Source: Deltaproteobacteria bacterium GWC2_55_46 | GTDB taxonomy: Bacteria; Desulfobacterota; GWC2-55-46 | Reading direction: 5' to 3' | NCBI GenBank assembly: GCA_001595385.3 | Contig: LVEI03000001.1 | Coordinates: forward strand, 1 to 64,000 | DNA length: 64,000 nt | Shown: positions 42,499 through 52,434 of the stretch, in pieces | Position numbering within the stretch: position 1 is the stretch's first letter | Layout of the letters: every line of letters starts with the position of its first letter | Made by a program: the position numbers and the translations under genes | The notes under the pieces: model-generated | What the model was told of the DNA's origin: nothing | The model's database searches: none | What the model saw: the letters and a program-made list of their open reading frames with translations, nothing else

Positions 42499-43701
42499 GT
42501 GGTCGAGAGGTTTATTGGTCTGGCGGGCCTTCTGGTCTTTGCTGGAATAGCGTGGGCCTTGTGCAGCGACAGGAGAGCCATAAGCTGGAGACTTGTCGCA
42601 TGGGGGGTAGGGCTACAGTTCCTTTTCGCCATCATCATTTTGAAGACTGGGCCGGGGCTGCTGGTATTTGATTTCGCCAGGGTGGTAATGACCGGCATAC
42701 TCAATTTTACCGACATCGGCTCGCGTTTCCTCTTCGGCAACCTCATAAGCGATTACAATATAGGGGCGATACTCGCCTTCAAGGTATTGCCCGTCATCAT
42801 ATTCGTATCATCGCTCATGTCGATCCTCTTTTATCTTGGCGTCATACAGGTGGTTGTAAGGGGGCTGTCATGGGTCATGGAAAGGACTATGAAGGCATCC
42901 GGGGCAGAGGCGCTGCTCTCTGCCATGTTCGTATTCATGGGCATAGAGGCGACGACAGGCGTGAAGGGCTACATACGCAGGATGACGCCTTCGGAGCTGT
43001 TTACTGCCATGGCCGCCTTCATGTCTACCATCGCCGGGAGCGTGATGGCCGTCTACGTTAGCTTCGGCGCGAGCGCGGGCCACCTGCTGGCGGCTTCTGT
43101 CATGAGCGCGCCTGCGGCGATACTTATATCAAAGCTCATATTGCCGGAATCGCGGAAAAAAGAAGTCCATGACGTTGAGGCGAAAGAGGCTTTAAAGAGC
43201 GTGGACGTGAACATAATCGAGGCCGCCGCAAACGGCGCCGCAGACGGCCTTAAGCTCGCGGCGACCATTGGCGCGATGCTCCTCGCCTTTGTCGCCCTTA
43301 TCGGGATGACGGACCACTTCCTCGGCTACCTGAATACCTCTTTCGAGGAGATATCCGGCTATCTCTTCATGCCTTTCGCCTTCCTCATGGGCGTACCGTG
43401 GGAGGACTGCACGAAGGTCGGCCAGCTCCTTGGCATAAAGGTGGTCTTCAACGAGTTCATATCGTACCAGAAGATGCAGGGCATGATAGCGAGCGGCGCG
43501 CTTCAACCCAGGTCTGTTGCCATAGCCACCTACGCCCTTTGCAGCTTCGCGAACTTCGGGTCGATAGCGATACTCATAGGCGGTATCGGGTCGATAGCCC
43601 CTGAGCGGAAGAAAGAGATAGCGAGGATGAGCTTGAAGGCCCTTGTCGCTGGCGTGCTGGCGAGTTTTATGACTGCGGCTATTGCGGGGCTGCTGCTGTG
43701 A
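42499..43701 (+). CDS. CNT-type (NupC-like) nucleoside transporter
   Basis: The 400-residue membrane protein starts at a GTG and has about ten hydrophobic helices. Family pattern: an N-terminal pair of helices, FLFGNLI, FKVLPVIIFVSSLMSILFYLG, ALLSAMFVFMGIEATTGV and FTAMAAFMSTIAGSVMAVYV. The usual GQ(T/S)E nucleoside motif is replaced by GIEATTGVKGY, one residue shorter, so the substrate may be unusual. It imports nucleosides with Na+ or H+. Its last codons and stop lie in the first copy of a 74-bp tandem repeat. Confidence 0.87.
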   Translation: MVERFIGLAGLLVFAGIAWALCSDRRAISWRLVAWGVGLQFLFAIIILKTGPGLLVFDFARVVMTGILNFTDIGSRFLFGNLISDYNIGAILAFKVLPVIIFVSSLMSILFYLGVIQVVVRGLSWVMERTMKASGAEALLSAMFVFMGIEATTGVKGYIRRMTPSELFTAMAAFMSTIAGSVMAVYVSFGASAGHLLAASVMSAPAAILISKLILPESRKKEVHDVEAKEALKSVDVNIIEAAANGAADGLKLAATIGAMLLAFVALIGMTDHFLGYLNTSFEEISGYLFMPFAFLMGVPWEDCTKVGQLLGIKVVFNEFISYQKMQGMIASGALQPRSVAIATYALCSFANFGSIAILIGGIGSIAPERKKEIARMSLKALVAGVLASFMTAAIAGLLL

Positions 43702-43837
43702 GACGGTTATTATTGTGAATACAGCACAGATTTATAATGGTGCGCATTGCGCACCCTACGCGACTGCTGCTGTGAGATGGTTACTATTGTGAATACAGCA
43801 CAGATTTATAATGGTGCGCACAGCGCACCCTACGCGA
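43690..43837 (+). repeat. 74-bp tandem duplication spanning the transporter stop
   Basis: Two copies of a 74-bp unit start at 43690 and 43764 and differ at only a few positions (for example GACGGTTATT/GATGGTTACT, and CATTGC/CACAGC inside the hairpin). The unit begins with the last three Leu codons and TGA of the transporter and ends TACGCGACTG. The second copy is noncoding. Confidence 0.85.
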
Positions 43838-43885
43838 CTGAATGGACAGGACTCTTTACAGTCGCGGGTGCGCTGTGCGCACCAT
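43811..43885. repeat. REP-like inverted repeat
   Basis: ATGGTGCGCACAGCGCACCC (43811-43830) and its exact reverse complement (43866-43885) face each other 35 bp apart, with CGCGACTG/CAGTCGCG pairing inside. Each arm is itself a small GTGCGC palindrome. A related hairpin GGTGGGC-TGT-GCCCACC follows at 43934-43950. The 43702-44011 gap contains nothing else recognisable. Confidence 0.75.
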
Positions 43886-44011
43886 TTAATAAACATCAAA
43901 TCGCAATTGAAACGATATGTCCGATTATAGCCCGGTGGGCTGTGCCCACCAAATCTATTGCCCAGTGTCCTCAAACCCCTTGCTCCCTTTTAGCAAAGGG
44001 GATGCGGAGCT

Positions 44012-45154
44012 TTAAGTTTTTTCCAAAACCTTCTCCTCCGTAAACCTCGGCTCTCCGTTGATGATCACCTCTACCTTCTCCTCGCCTTTTATGACCTCCA
44101 TCGTCGGCTTGAAGAAGATGAAGTCCTGGTGGAATGGCACGCTCACTTTGCCACCGAAGGACGAGTTATCGCCGATGGCGATATGGACCGTCCCGAGTAT
44201 CTTTTCCGTTTCGAGTATATTGTCAGGCCTTGAGGCCTTCTCGTTTGTCCCTATCCCAAGCTCGGCGATGTTGCCGCAAAGCGGGTTCTCTTCTATCCTC
44301 TCCTTAAGCAGTTTTGAGAAATCGTCATGGCCTATCACCTCGACGACCTGCCCTTTTTTGACGATCAGCTCGACCGGGTCTTTGAACCTTCCTGTCGGCG
44401 ACCATTCGAGTATGAGGACGCCTTCGGCGGTCCCCTCGACAGGGGCGAGGAAGGCCTCTCCTGCCGGAAGGTTGCTGAATGAGCCGGGGGCGGTGAGTAT
44501 GCCCGTGTCAGGGAGTACCGGCCTTCCCTTTATCGAGAAGCTTATGGAGGTGCCATTATGGGATGTGATAAAGGCCATCTCAGCCCCTGAGACCATCTCC
44601 ACGAGCCTCTTTGTCCGCTTTTCCACCTCTTTCCAGTCGGCTGTCATGGAGCCTTCGAGCATGTATCTTTCGAAAAGTGGCATGGAGGCGTAACGGACGC
44701 CCTTGACGCGGGTCAATAGGTCCCTGAACCTCGTATGCGAGGTCGAATAATTGGATAGCGCGATTATGGCATCCGGGGATTCGCCGAGCCTCTCGACTAT
44801 ACGCTCCGCTTCGGCTATCTCCTGGTGGCCGGCCTTCTTCGCCAGTATCTTTTCGAGGACGCCTTTAGCGGTAAGCTCCTCGACCGCCATTTTCCCGAAG
44901 CAGGCATCCCACATTGCCCTGGGCGGCTCCTTGCCGTGGCTTCCTACGGCAGGGTACTCGATATATTGGGAGTTGCAGAACTCCTTTCCGGCCTCCGCCA
45001 CCTCTCTGGCGATATCGACGAGTGAAAGGCGTCTTTGCCTTTCGTCATCCGATACGGGCTCCCCGGCCCCTATGATGTCGGTGAAGACAAGGAGCAGCTC
45101 CTCTTTTTTTACGGCGAGGTTTACGGTGAAGATTTTCTTTATAGCTTGAGACAT
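44012..45154 (-). CDS. M29-like (AmpS-type) aminopeptidase
   Basis: The 380-residue protein resembles the COG2309 thermophilic metallo-aminopeptidases. Likely metal ligands are Glu in NLPAGEAFLAPVEG, Glu in IAELGIGTN, His in GTVHIAIGDNSSFGG, and His and Asp in VPFHQDFIF. TADWKEVEKRTKRLVEMV and ISFSIKGRP are also typical. It removes N-terminal amino acids from peptides in the cytoplasm. AAAAGGAGG precedes the ATG by 6 bp. It is a single gene, divergent from the NtrC-type regulator. Confidence 0.87.
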   Translation of the reverse strand: MSQAIKKIFTVNLAVKKEELLLVFTDIIGAGEPVSDDERQRRLSLVDIAREVAEAGKEFCNSQYIEYPAVGSHGKEPPRAMWDACFGKMAVEELTAKGVLEKILAKKAGHQEIAEAERIVERLGESPDAIIALSNYSTSHTRFRDLLTRVKGVRYASMPLFERYMLEGSMTADWKEVEKRTKRLVEMVSGAEMAFITSHNGTSISFSIKGRPVLPDTGILTAPGSFSNLPAGEAFLAPVEGTAEGVLILEWSPTGRFKDPVELIVKKGQVVEVIGHDDFSKLLKERIEENPLCGNIAELGIGTNEKASRPDNILETEKILGTVHIAIGDNSSFGGKVSVPFHQDFIFFKPTMEVIKGEEKVEVIINGEPRFTEEKVLEKT

Positions 45155-45244
45155 TGCAGTCCTCCTTTTAATAACCTCAATATATCACCAGCCCCTTTTT
45201 TGTCAATCAGCCCTTGGCCTGCGCTCTCGGCCATGTTCAAAATA

Positions 45245-45273
45245 TTGACATCTTTTTTTGGATTGTTTATAAT
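45245..45273 (+). promoter_or_regulatory. Perfect consensus sigma-70 promoter of the NtrC-type regulator
   Basis: TTGACA (45245-45250), exactly 17 bp, then TATAAT (45268-45273), 47 bp before the ATG at 45321. Both hexamers match the consensus at every base. Confidence 0.88.
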
Positions 45274-45320
45274 ACGTCAAAATTAAGACTCTTCCCATCA
45301 CGCATCCAGGAGCCCCGTTC

Positions 45321-46748
45321 ATGAGCTGCAAGATCCTTCTCGTAGAGGACGAAGAGTATATACGCGAAAACCTGAGCGAAATACTCGAGATGAACGGGTA
45401 TAGCGTCGCTACCGCGCCTAACGGCGAGGCGGGATGCGAACTGGCCAGAAAAAACGAGTACGACCTCGTCCTCACCGACCTTAAGCTACCGGGGATGAGC
45501 GGCATCGACGTCGTCCGCTCGATAAAATCCATCTCTCCCGACACAGCCTGCATAATACTTACCGGCTACGCCTCCGTTGAAACGGCGGTAGAGGCCATGC
45601 GCGTCGGCGCCTTTACTTATCTTAAGAAGCCCTTCAGCAAGGACGAGCTTCTTATCACCATAGAAAAAGCCCAGGAAGTCCATACGCTTAAAGAGGAGAA
45701 CTCCAAGCTCAAGGACGAGATAAAGAAGGGCTGCACGACCGCCATACTCGGCACCAGCTCCGAGATACAGCAGGTCAGGGACGTTATAGACAAGATAGCT
45801 GATACCGATTCCACGGTGCTTATACTTGGCGAGAGCGGCACCGGCAAGGAGCTTGTCGCCAGGGCCCTCCATTATGGCAGCACGAGGAGCAAAAAGCCCT
45901 TTGTCCCGATAAACTGCGCGGCGATTCCCGAAGACCTCCTTGAAAGCGAGCTATTCGGCTACGAGAAGGGCGCATTCACCGGGGCCATAGCCACCAAGAT
46001 AGGCAGGTTCGAGGCGGCGCATGAAGGGACTGTATTCCTCGACGAGATAGGGGACATGAGCCCTGGGCTGCAGGTCAAGATATTGAGGGTATTGCAGGAG
46101 AAAGAGTTCGAGAGGGTAGGCGGGCGCAACTCGATAAAGGTGGACGTAAGGGTGGTCGCGGCCACCAACCAGGACCTTGAAAAGGCCGTCGAGGAGAAAA
46201 AATTCAGGAACGACCTCTATTATCGCCTGAACGTCATCCCCGTTCACCTGCCGCCATTGAGGGACAGGAAAGAGGATGTCTCTGTGCTCGTAGACCATTT
46301 CATCGAAAAGATGGCCCTTCGCAAGCGCAAGACCATAACGGGGGCGACCCAGGACGCTTTGAGGCTCCTTGAGGCCTATGACTGGCCGGGCAATATAAGG
46401 GAGCTTGAGAACCTGGTGGAAAGGCTCGTCGTCCTAAAGGACGAGGGGAACCATATCACCCCGAGGGACCTCCCGGAGAAGATAAGGCAGGCGAGGGGGG
46501 CCGCCTCGTCTCCAGCCAGGGGTATCTTAAGCCTCAACGATGACGGCGTGGATTTCAATACGGCTGTGGACAACTTCGAAAGAGAGCTTATCCTTTCAGC
46601 CCTGCAAAGGATGAACGGCATAAAGAAGAAGGCCGCCGAGTACCTTAACCTCAACAGGACCACCCTTTTAGAGAAGATGAAGAGGAAAGGGCTTCTTGAG
46701 CAGTTGGACTCTCCAGAGGCCTCTGAAAACGAGCTTGCCGGGTCATGA
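45321..46748 (+). CDS. NtrC-family sigma-54 response regulator
   Basis: The 475-residue protein has a receiver (residues 1-120) with phosphoryl Asp near 53 (LVLTDLKLPG) and Lys in FTYLKKPFSK. The sigma-54 AAA+ domain (about 145-385) has Walker A GESGTGKE, GAFTGA near 217 and LFLDEIGDM-type Walker B. A Fis-type HTH follows (RMNGIKKKAAEYLNLNRTTL). Its kinase is not adjacent. It precedes the sigma-54-driven TPR-flrBC operon but is expressed from a sigma-70 promoter, so it may be the FlrA/FleQ-like master regulator. FlrA-type proteins usually have a degenerate receiver, while this one is intact. Confidence 0.94.
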   Translation: MSCKILLVEDEEYIRENLSEILEMNGYSVATAPNGEAGCELARKNEYDLVLTDLKLPGMSGIDVVRSIKSISPDTACIILTGYASVETAVEAMRVGAFTYLKKPFSKDELLITIEKAQEVHTLKEENSKLKDEIKKGCTTAILGTSSEIQQVRDVIDKIADTDSTVLILGESGTGKELVARALHYGSTRSKKPFVPINCAAIPEDLLESELFGYEKGAFTGAIATKIGRFEAAHEGTVFLDEIGDMSPGLQVKILRVLQEKEFERVGGRNSIKVDVRVVAATNQDLEKAVEEKKFRNDLYYRLNVIPVHLPPLRDRKEDVSVLVDHFIEKMALRKRKTITGATQDALRLLEAYDWPGNIRELENLVERLVVLKDEGNHITPRDLPEKIRQARGAASSPARGILSLNDDGVDFNTAVDNFERELILSALQRMNGIKKKAAEYLNLNRTTLLEKMKRKGLLEQLDSPEASENELAGS

Positions 46749-46908
46749 ATTTGACAGGTGCGGCCCCTGAGCGCCTGAAAACCAGCTATCTTGTCCCGCG
46801 CATCCAGCGAAAACACGTAGTAGCCAGTCTTAAAATACTTCCATAACATATCGAAATACCTATCTGATTCTCTTCTGAACCGCCCAGGCTCTTCCCATGC
46901 TCTTTTTC

Positions 46909-46923
46909 TGGCACGGTTGTTGC
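46909..46923 (+). promoter_or_regulatory. Sigma-54 promoter of the TPR-flrBC operon
   Basis: TGGCAC (46909-46914), 5 bp, TTGC (46920-46923) is a perfect -24/-12 element 22 bp before the ATG at 46946. The 46749-46908 interval before it shows no gene and should hold the activator site. Confidence 0.88.
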
Positions 46924-46945
46924 TTTTACAGAATAGCGACCAACC

Positions 46946-49252
46946 ATGAAGATCATTGCAGCCATAATCCTGTCGTTTGTAGCGATCGCGTCATCAGCCT
47001 ATGCGGCGGAAATAGTCGCGATGCGCGCATCCGTCCAGAAGGACTTCCACAGGCTCACGATCATATTCTCGGAAGATGTCCCGGTTGAGGTCTCAAGTAA
47101 CGGGGAGCACCTTTTCGTCAAGATAAGCGAATTCAAGTCAAAGCTCCCTGCCGACAGCCCTGTTACCGAGTACCTGAAGGTTGAAGGCCTTGCCGAAAAA
47201 GAAGGGCAGCCAGGCAGGTCAGCCACCCTCGATATAACGCTTATTGAAGGGGCGACGTTTAAGCATTCAACGTTGACAGGCCCGTTCAGGATGATAATCG
47301 ACGTCTTCCCGCCACCTGGCTACCTGGCGAAAAAGGAGCAGAGGCCCAAAGAGGTCTTTATATTGGAGCCAGACCCCGTAAAGCTCGTTGCCTTCAACGA
47401 TTCATGGAGATGGGTCTACAGGAAAAAGGCGGTCGTGGCGCTCAAGGCTGAGCTTTATGCGCCACCTCCTACGAGCCCTTTCAGGATAGTCCCAGGCGTA
47501 TCAACTGAAAGCAGGGATTCGGTTTTAAAAGGTATTACTAACGCCGTTTCATCCCATAAGGCAAAGGGTGAGCGCTCAAAGGCCGAGGTCCTGGGCGCTA
47601 TTGCCAATTTCTACAGCGGAAAGTCTTCTCATATCGAGCTTGAGAACGCGTTGAGGGCCAACCCCGCTTCAGGCTATTCGCCGCTCGCCTACTTCATCAT
47701 GGGGGACTACTTTGAAAGAAAGGGCTTCTACCCCGAGGCCTCCGGGTACTTCATCCGCGCTATAGAAGGCAAGGATAACCAGCTCAAGGCCGAGGCGGTC
47801 TTCAGGAGGGGGCGGCTCTATTTCTTCGAGGAGAAGTACGCACAGGCAAAGGACTGGTTCAGTAAGTCCCTTGACGCAGGCTATGAAGAATCCAGGGTAT
47901 GGCTTGCCAATACCCTGCTTATAAAGGGCGAGACAGAGCCAGCGTGGAAGATGTACAGGGCAGGGGTCAGGGCGATAGAAGAGCTTGACCCTGTGACACG
48001 CCTGAGCCTCGGGGATATGCACCTTGCCAGGGGCAATTACCAGGAGGCGCGCTACTTATACGGCGGGCTCAGGTCAAGGTATCCAAAGGAGGATTTCATG
48101 AGCGACTTCCTTCTCATCAAAGAGGGGGATACGCTTTTTGCCGAAGGAAAGGCAGAGGAAGCAGCGCTTCTCTATAACAGGACGAAGGATAAGCTTAAGG
48201 GCGAGCAGTGGGCCATGGCCGCGCTTGCGCTCGCAGACGCTTACTTCGCGTCAGGCGAAGGCGACTCGGTTGGTAAGGCCGAGAAGATATATGAGACGGT
48301 CGCGACCGGCTCCTTCGCCTCCACGGAGGTCGCCAACCTCCGTCTTGTGGCTGCAAGGCTAAGGCTGGGCAGGTACCCTGAGGCTTACGGCGATATCTCG
48401 CGCTTTTACGCTAAATACCCTGTAAGCCCGGTAAGGCAGGACCTGGAAAAGGTATCGTCGATACTCTTCTACGAGTGGCTTGACTCGCTTTACAGGAGTG
48501 GCGACCACTTAGGCGTCCTGAAGCTCTTCCTTGATATGCCCCTTAGCGTGCCTTTCGGGAAGAAGGCGGAGACATATTTTAAGATCGGAAGATCGTCGAT
48601 GGAGACAGGGCTCAATAGCGAGGCGGTGAGATTGCTCGACAACGCCGTAAAGATGGGGACCGGCCCCATGGTCGAAGATGCGATGCTCCTGCTCGCTCGG
48701 GTCTATATAGCGCAAAACGACATCAATTCGGCGGAAAGGCTCGTAGGGGCCTTCAGGACGAGGTTCCCGAAGAGCGCAAAGACCAGAGAGTTAAATGAGC
48801 TGGATGCCATGATAGCCTTTGAGAAGGGCGAGCACGGGACGGTATCGAGGTTCACCGGCACGGCGGACCCCAGGCTTGCCGCCATGAAGGCGGAATCGGT
48901 CTTCAAGGTCGGACGTTTCGGGGAAGCGGCGGCCCTTTTCGAGAACGCGGCGCGCGCCTTTCAGGCCAGGGGAGAGTCGAAGGAGGCCTCCAGGGCGTTC
49001 TTGAGGTACGCTGACGCGATCTTCGAGACAAAGGACTTCGCGAGGGCCGCGCAAGGATACAGGCAGGCTGCGGGACTGATCGATGAGAAGGAGAAAGAGG
49101 AGAGGTCGTGGGCGCTCTACAGGCTGGCACAGTGCTTCTCCAGGCTCGGACGCGCCGCTGACAAGGCCAGGGCCATAGAAGAGCTTAAAGCCGCCGGCGG
49201 CGAGTACGCGCCCTGGTCGGAAGGCATATTCAAGGAAGCAAAGGGCATTTAG
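46946..49252 (+). CDS. Large exported TPR protein at the head of the flagellar regulon
   Basis: The 768-residue protein has a signal peptide ([20 protein letters not shown]). An AMIN-like beta domain covers about residues 24-125 ([34 protein letters not shown]). About 600 residues of TPR-type helices follow ([62 protein letters not shown]). AMIN domains direct proteins to the cell pole or peptidoglycan. It has its own sigma-54 promoter and is followed after 6 bp by flrB. A role in flagellar positioning or assembly is likely from context only; I know no characterised flagellar protein with this plan. Confidence 0.82.
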   Translation: MKIIAAIILSFVAIASSAYAAEIVAMRASVQKDFHRLTIIFSEDVPVEVSSNGEHLFVKISEFKSKLPADSPVTEYLKVEGLAEKEGQPGRSATLDITLIEGATFKHSTLTGPFRMIIDVFPPPGYLAKKEQRPKEVFILEPDPVKLVAFNDSWRWVYRKKAVVALKAELYAPPPTSPFRIVPGVSTESRDSVLKGITNAVSSHKAKGERSKAEVLGAIANFYSGKSSHIELENALRANPASGYSPLAYFIMGDYFERKGFYPEASGYFIRAIEGKDNQLKAEAVFRRGRLYFFEEKYAQAKDWFSKSLDAGYEESRVWLANTLLIKGETEPAWKMYRAGVRAIEELDPVTRLSLGDMHLARGNYQEARYLYGGLRSRYPKEDFMSDFLLIKEGDTLFAEGKAEEAALLYNRTKDKLKGEQWAMAALALADAYFASGEGDSVGKAEKIYETVATGSFASTEVANLRLVAARLRLGRYPEAYGDISRFYAKYPVSPVRQDLEKVSSILFYEWLDSLYRSGDHLGVLKLFLDMPLSVPFGKKAETYFKIGRSSMETGLNSEAVRLLDNAVKMGTGPMVEDAMLLLARVYIAQNDINSAERLVGAFRTRFPKSAKTRELNELDAMIAFEKGEHGTVSRFTGTADPRLAAMKAESVFKVGRFGEAAALFENAARAFQARGESKEASRAFLRYADAIFETKDFARAAQGYRQAAGLIDEKEKEERSWALYRLAQCFSRLGRAADKARAIEELKAAGGEYAPWSEGIFKEAKGI

Positions 49253-49258
49253 GAGGGC

Positions 49259-50092
49259 TTGATGACAGAGCAGGTACCGGTAGACCTTCTTAGCGACGCG
49301 TTCAACGTCTTCAGGGAAGCCTCGACAAAGCTCGAACAGCAGTACGCGATGCTTGAGACGAGGATAGAGGACTTAAGCGCTGAGCTGGCGGAGAAGAACA
49401 GGGCCATAGAGAGGTCGAGGAGGCTTTCCGCCATGGGCGAGATGGCCGCCAGGATAGCGCACGAGATAAGGAACCCGCTCGGCTCCATGGCGATATTCTC
49501 AACACTCCTTGAAAGGGAGCTTTCCGCAGAGCCCGACAGGAAGAAGCTCGCCACCCACATAAGCACCGGCATCAAGACCCTTGATAACCTGCTTTCAAAC
49601 ATGCTCCTTTTCGCCAACTCGCCGGAGGCGAGGCTTAAGGCGGTCGATATAAAGGAAATAATAGAAGACTCGGTGCTCCTCGCGAAAGGGCGCGAGAAAA
49701 AAGGCGTTGAGATAGATACCTCTTTTGCCGGACAGACGCAGTTCGCGGCTGACCCCAATCTGCTGCGCCAGCTGTTCCTTAACCTCATAATAAACGCGCT
49801 CGACGCGGTCGGCGAGGGCGGCAGGCTTGAGATAACGGCCAGGATGGTAGAGAAGAAAAAGAGGTGCATGGAGATAAAGGTGAAAGACAACGGCGGCGGG
49901 ATCCCGGTTGAGCACCTCGACAGGATATTCGACCCGTTCTTCACGACCAAGGACAGGGGCACCGGGTTGGGGCTTGCGATAGTGACCACCGTGGTAGACG
50001 CGCACAGGGGCTATATGAAAGTAGACTCTTCAAAAGGCGATGGCACGACCTTTACCATCGGGCTGCCTGCCGGCGAAATGGAGATGATATGA
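49259..50092 (+). CDS. flrB: FlrB-type sensor histidine kinase
   Basis: The 277-residue soluble kinase has a short coiled-coil input ([20 protein letters not shown]), HisKA with His at about residue 68 ([15 protein letters not shown]) and HATPase_c ([49 protein letters not shown]). It has no membrane segment, as in FlrB/FleS. It overlaps flrC by four bases (ATGA). It should phosphorylate FlrC at a set stage of basal-body assembly. Confidence 0.9.
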   Translation: MMTEQVPVDLLSDAFNVFREASTKLEQQYAMLETRIEDLSAELAEKNRAIERSRRLSAMGEMAARIAHEIRNPLGSMAIFSTLLERELSAEPDRKKLATHISTGIKTLDNLLSNMLLFANSPEARLKAVDIKEIIEDSVLLAKGREKKGVEIDTSFAGQTQFAADPNLLRQLFLNLIINALDAVGEGGRLEITARMVEKKKRCMEIKVKDNGGGIPVEHLDRIFDPFFTTKDRGTGLGLAIVTTVVDAHRGYMKVDSSKGDGTTFTIGLPAGEMEMI

Positions 50093-51444
50093 AAAGGGTC
50101 CTTGTCGTAGACGACGAAGCCGGGATGAGGCTTGCCATAAAGGAGGCGCTTCTAAGAAAGGGCTACGAGCCCGTACTCGCGGAAAACGGCATGGAGGCCC
50201 TCGAAGAGCTTTCTTCTGGCGAGTTCGGAATGGTGATAAGCGATATCAACATGCCAAGGATGGGCGGCATGGAGCTATTAAGAGAGGTCAAGAAGGCAAG
50301 ACCGCGCCTTCCGGTGCTCCTTATAACCGCCTTCGGCACCATCCAGAAGGCCGTCGAGGCGGTAAAGGAAGGGGCCGTGGATTTCATACTGAAGCCCTTC
50401 AGACTCGAGGCCCTTGAAGAGACGGTCGAGAAGGCGTTCAGGATAAGCGAGAGCGCCGCGTTTGAGGCCAGGGGCAAGACCATGCTCGCCAGCGGCGCCA
50501 GGATGCAAAAGCTCGTATCGATGGCGATGGTGGCGGCCTCAAGCGACGCGACTGTCCTTTTATCAGGGGAGAGCGGTACAGGAAAGGAGCTTCTGGCCCG
50601 TTTTATACACGAGAACAGCCCAAGGAAAGAGAACGCATTTGTAGCCGTAAACTGCGCGTCCATCCCCGACGGCCTCCTTGAGAGCGAGCTTTTCGGACAC
50701 GAAAAGGGCGCTTTCACGGGGGCCCACTCCTCAAGGCAGGGGAAGTTCGAGCTTGCAGATAAAGGGACCATACTCCTGGATGAGATAAGCGAGATGGACT
50801 GTAAGCTCCAGGCCAAGCTCCTTCGCGTAATACAGGAGAAGGAGGTAGAGAGGCTTGGCGGCAGGTCGCCTCTTCCGCTTGACATCAGGATAATAGCCAC
50901 GACCAACAGGGACATGAGAAAGGAAGTGAAGGAGGGGCGTTTCAGGGAGGACCTCTTCTACAGGCTTAATATCTTTCCGCTAACGCTTCCGCCGCTTCGC
51001 GAGCGCGGCGAGGATATCGAGGCCCTCGCGCTTCATTTCATGAAAAAATTCAGCGCCAAGTACTTAAGAAGGGTCGAGGAAGTTTCCCCCAAGGCGATGG
51101 AGCACATAAAAAAGTGCGAGTGGAGGGGCAATATCAGGGAGATGGAAAATACCATGGAAAGGGCGGTACTCCTCTCGCAGGGCAGCGCCCTGGAGATAGA
51201 GCATCTTGTCATCTGCAACGACCCCTGCGAGGCCGATATCCAGATATCGGAAGATACCCATGACAGGAATCCGGATGCCGGCAGCGCCAATTTAATGACA
51301 CTTTGGGAGATGGAGAAGGGGCTTATAAGCAGGACGCTTGATGAAGTGGAGGGGAACAGGACGCATGCGGCCAGGATCCTCGGCATCTCGGTCCGTACTT
51401 TAAGGAATAAACTCAAGGAATATGGGCAGATTTTGCCCGGGTAG
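50089..51444 (+). CDS. flrC: FlrC-type sigma-54 flagellar response regulator
   Basis: The 451-residue protein has a receiver with Asp near 51 (MVISDINMPRMGG) and Lys in FILKPFR, an AAA+ domain with Walker A GESGTGKE, GAFTGA and ILLDEISEMDC, and a Fis HTH (VEGNRTHAARILGISVRTL). It is co-translated with flrB. It very likely activates the three -24/-12 promoters found downstream at 51515, 58430 and 62316. Confidence 0.92.
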   Translation: MKRVLVVDDEAGMRLAIKEALLRKGYEPVLAENGMEALEELSSGEFGMVISDINMPRMGGMELLREVKKARPRLPVLLITAFGTIQKAVEAVKEGAVDFILKPFRLEALEETVEKAFRISESAAFEARGKTMLASGARMQKLVSMAMVAASSDATVLLSGESGTGKELLARFIHENSPRKENAFVAVNCASIPDGLLESELFGHEKGAFTGAHSSRQGKFELADKGTILLDEISEMDCKLQAKLLRVIQEKEVERLGGRSPLPLDIRIIATTNRDMRKEVKEGRFREDLFYRLNIFPLTLPPLRERGEDIEALALHFMKKFSAKYLRRVEEVSPKAMEHIKKCEWRGNIREMENTMERAVLLSQGSALEIEHLVICNDPCEADIQISEDTHDRNPDAGSANLMTLWEMEKGLISRTLDEVEGNRTHAARILGISVRTLRNKLKEYGQILPG

Positions 51445-51514
51445 GAATAATCTTCCCTTTCCGGCCCCTGTCAGTCGATATCTTAAGGCAGGCCCTTAGT
51501 CCATTTATTACGGT

Positions 51515-51529
51515 TGGTACGGTATTTGC
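51515..51529 (+). promoter_or_regulatory. Sigma-54 promoter of the flgB operon
   Basis: TGGTAC (51515-51520), 5 bp, TTGC (51526-51529), 43 bp before the flgB ATG. One base differs from TGGCAC. Confidence 0.82.
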
Positions 51530-51572
51530 AGAATACAAGACCTGATTGCCAATAAAATCCAAAGGTGACTGT

Positions 51573-51986
51573 ATGACCGGCGGGATCTTCGACAAGACCA
51601 TAGAGCTTCTCGGCAATACGATGGACCTGCGTGCCTCAAGGCACAAGCTCCTCTCATCCAACATCGCCAACCAGGAGACACCCGGCTACCGGGCAGTCGA
51701 CATCAACTTCGAGCAGGAGATGAAGAAAAGGGAGGGCAGTGCGCCGGCGGGGATGTATCTCGCGAGCACCAACCACGCCCATATCTCCTTTGGCTCGCCT
51801 TCCTCGCCTGAGCCCCGGGTGCTCGACAGGGCTACGGACCTGCCTGGCTATGACGCCAATTCGGTAGGGATCGAGGCCGAGATGGCAAGGCTTTCAGAGA
51901 ATACCCTCATGTACAATATTTCAGCGAACATACTCAAAGGCAAGCTCAACATGCTCATGACGGCCATAAAGGAAGGAGCGAGATAA
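51573..51986 (+). CDS. flgB: Flagellar proximal rod protein FlgB
   Basis: The 137-residue rod protein starts at the ATG at 51573 with AAAGGTGA upstream. The N-terminal rod motif is LRASRHKLLSSNIANQETPGYR, quoted in 20-residue part as ASRHKLLSSNIANQETPGYR. The C-terminal helix (EAEMARLSENTLMYNISANI) completes the D0 coiled coil. It forms the proximal rod on the FliE adaptor in the periplasm. First gene of the large basal-body operon. Confidence 0.95.
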   Translation: MTGGIFDKTIELLGNTMDLRASRHKLLSSNIANQETPGYRAVDINFEQEMKKREGSAPAGMYLASTNHAHISFGSPSSPEPRVLDRATDLPGYDANSVGIEAEMARLSENTLMYNISANILKGKLNMLMTAIKEGAR

Positions 51987-52415
51987 ATGGCGGACCTTTT
52001 CTCGGTTAGCGCCTCCGGGATGGAAGCCCAGAGGCTCAGGATGAACATCATCGCGAGCAACCTCGCCAACGTAGAGACGACGAGGACCGCAAGCGGCGGG
52101 GCTTACAGGAGAAAGGACATCGTATTCTCCTCGAACGGGCAGAACGACTTCGGGAGCCACCTGCAGAGTGCCTCGGCGAACTACAATACCGGTGTAAAGG
52201 TTGCGGGGATCGTAGAGGACGCGAGGCCCCTTAAGTATACCTACGAGCCCGGCCACCCTGACGCGGACAAGAGCGGCTATGTGGCCTATCCCAACGTGAA
52301 CGCGGCGGAAGAGATGGTCAATATGATAGCTGCTTCCCGGAGCTACGAGGCCAACGTTACGGCCTTCAAGGCGACGAGGGAGATGGCGCTACGCGCCCTC
52401 GAGCTCGGACAGTAA
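51987..52415 (+). CDS. flgC: Flagellar proximal rod protein FlgC
   Basis: The 142-residue protein begins ADLFSVSASGMEAQRLRMNI and IASNLANVETTRT, the rod N-terminal signature. The C-terminus has NAAEEMVNMIAASRSYEANV. It starts directly at the flgB stop, so translation is coupled. It builds the proximal rod with FlgB and FlgF. Confidence 0.95.
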   Translation: MADLFSVSASGMEAQRLRMNIIASNLANVETTRTASGGAYRRKDIVFSSNGQNDFGSHLQSASANYNTGVKVAGIVEDARPLKYTYEPGHPDADKSGYVAYPNVNAAEEMVNMIAASRSYEANVTAFKATREMALRALELGQ

Positions 52416-52434
52416 TTAATAAGGAGAAGAAGCC

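Noticed and set aside
43690-43950. CRISPR array
   Set aside because: There are just two direct copies with a 74-bp period that include coding sequence, no regular spacers and no cas genes.
50163-50915. 250-residue antisense frame in flrC
   Set aside because: Low-complexity Ser/Leu-rich shadow of the AAA+ coding sequence.
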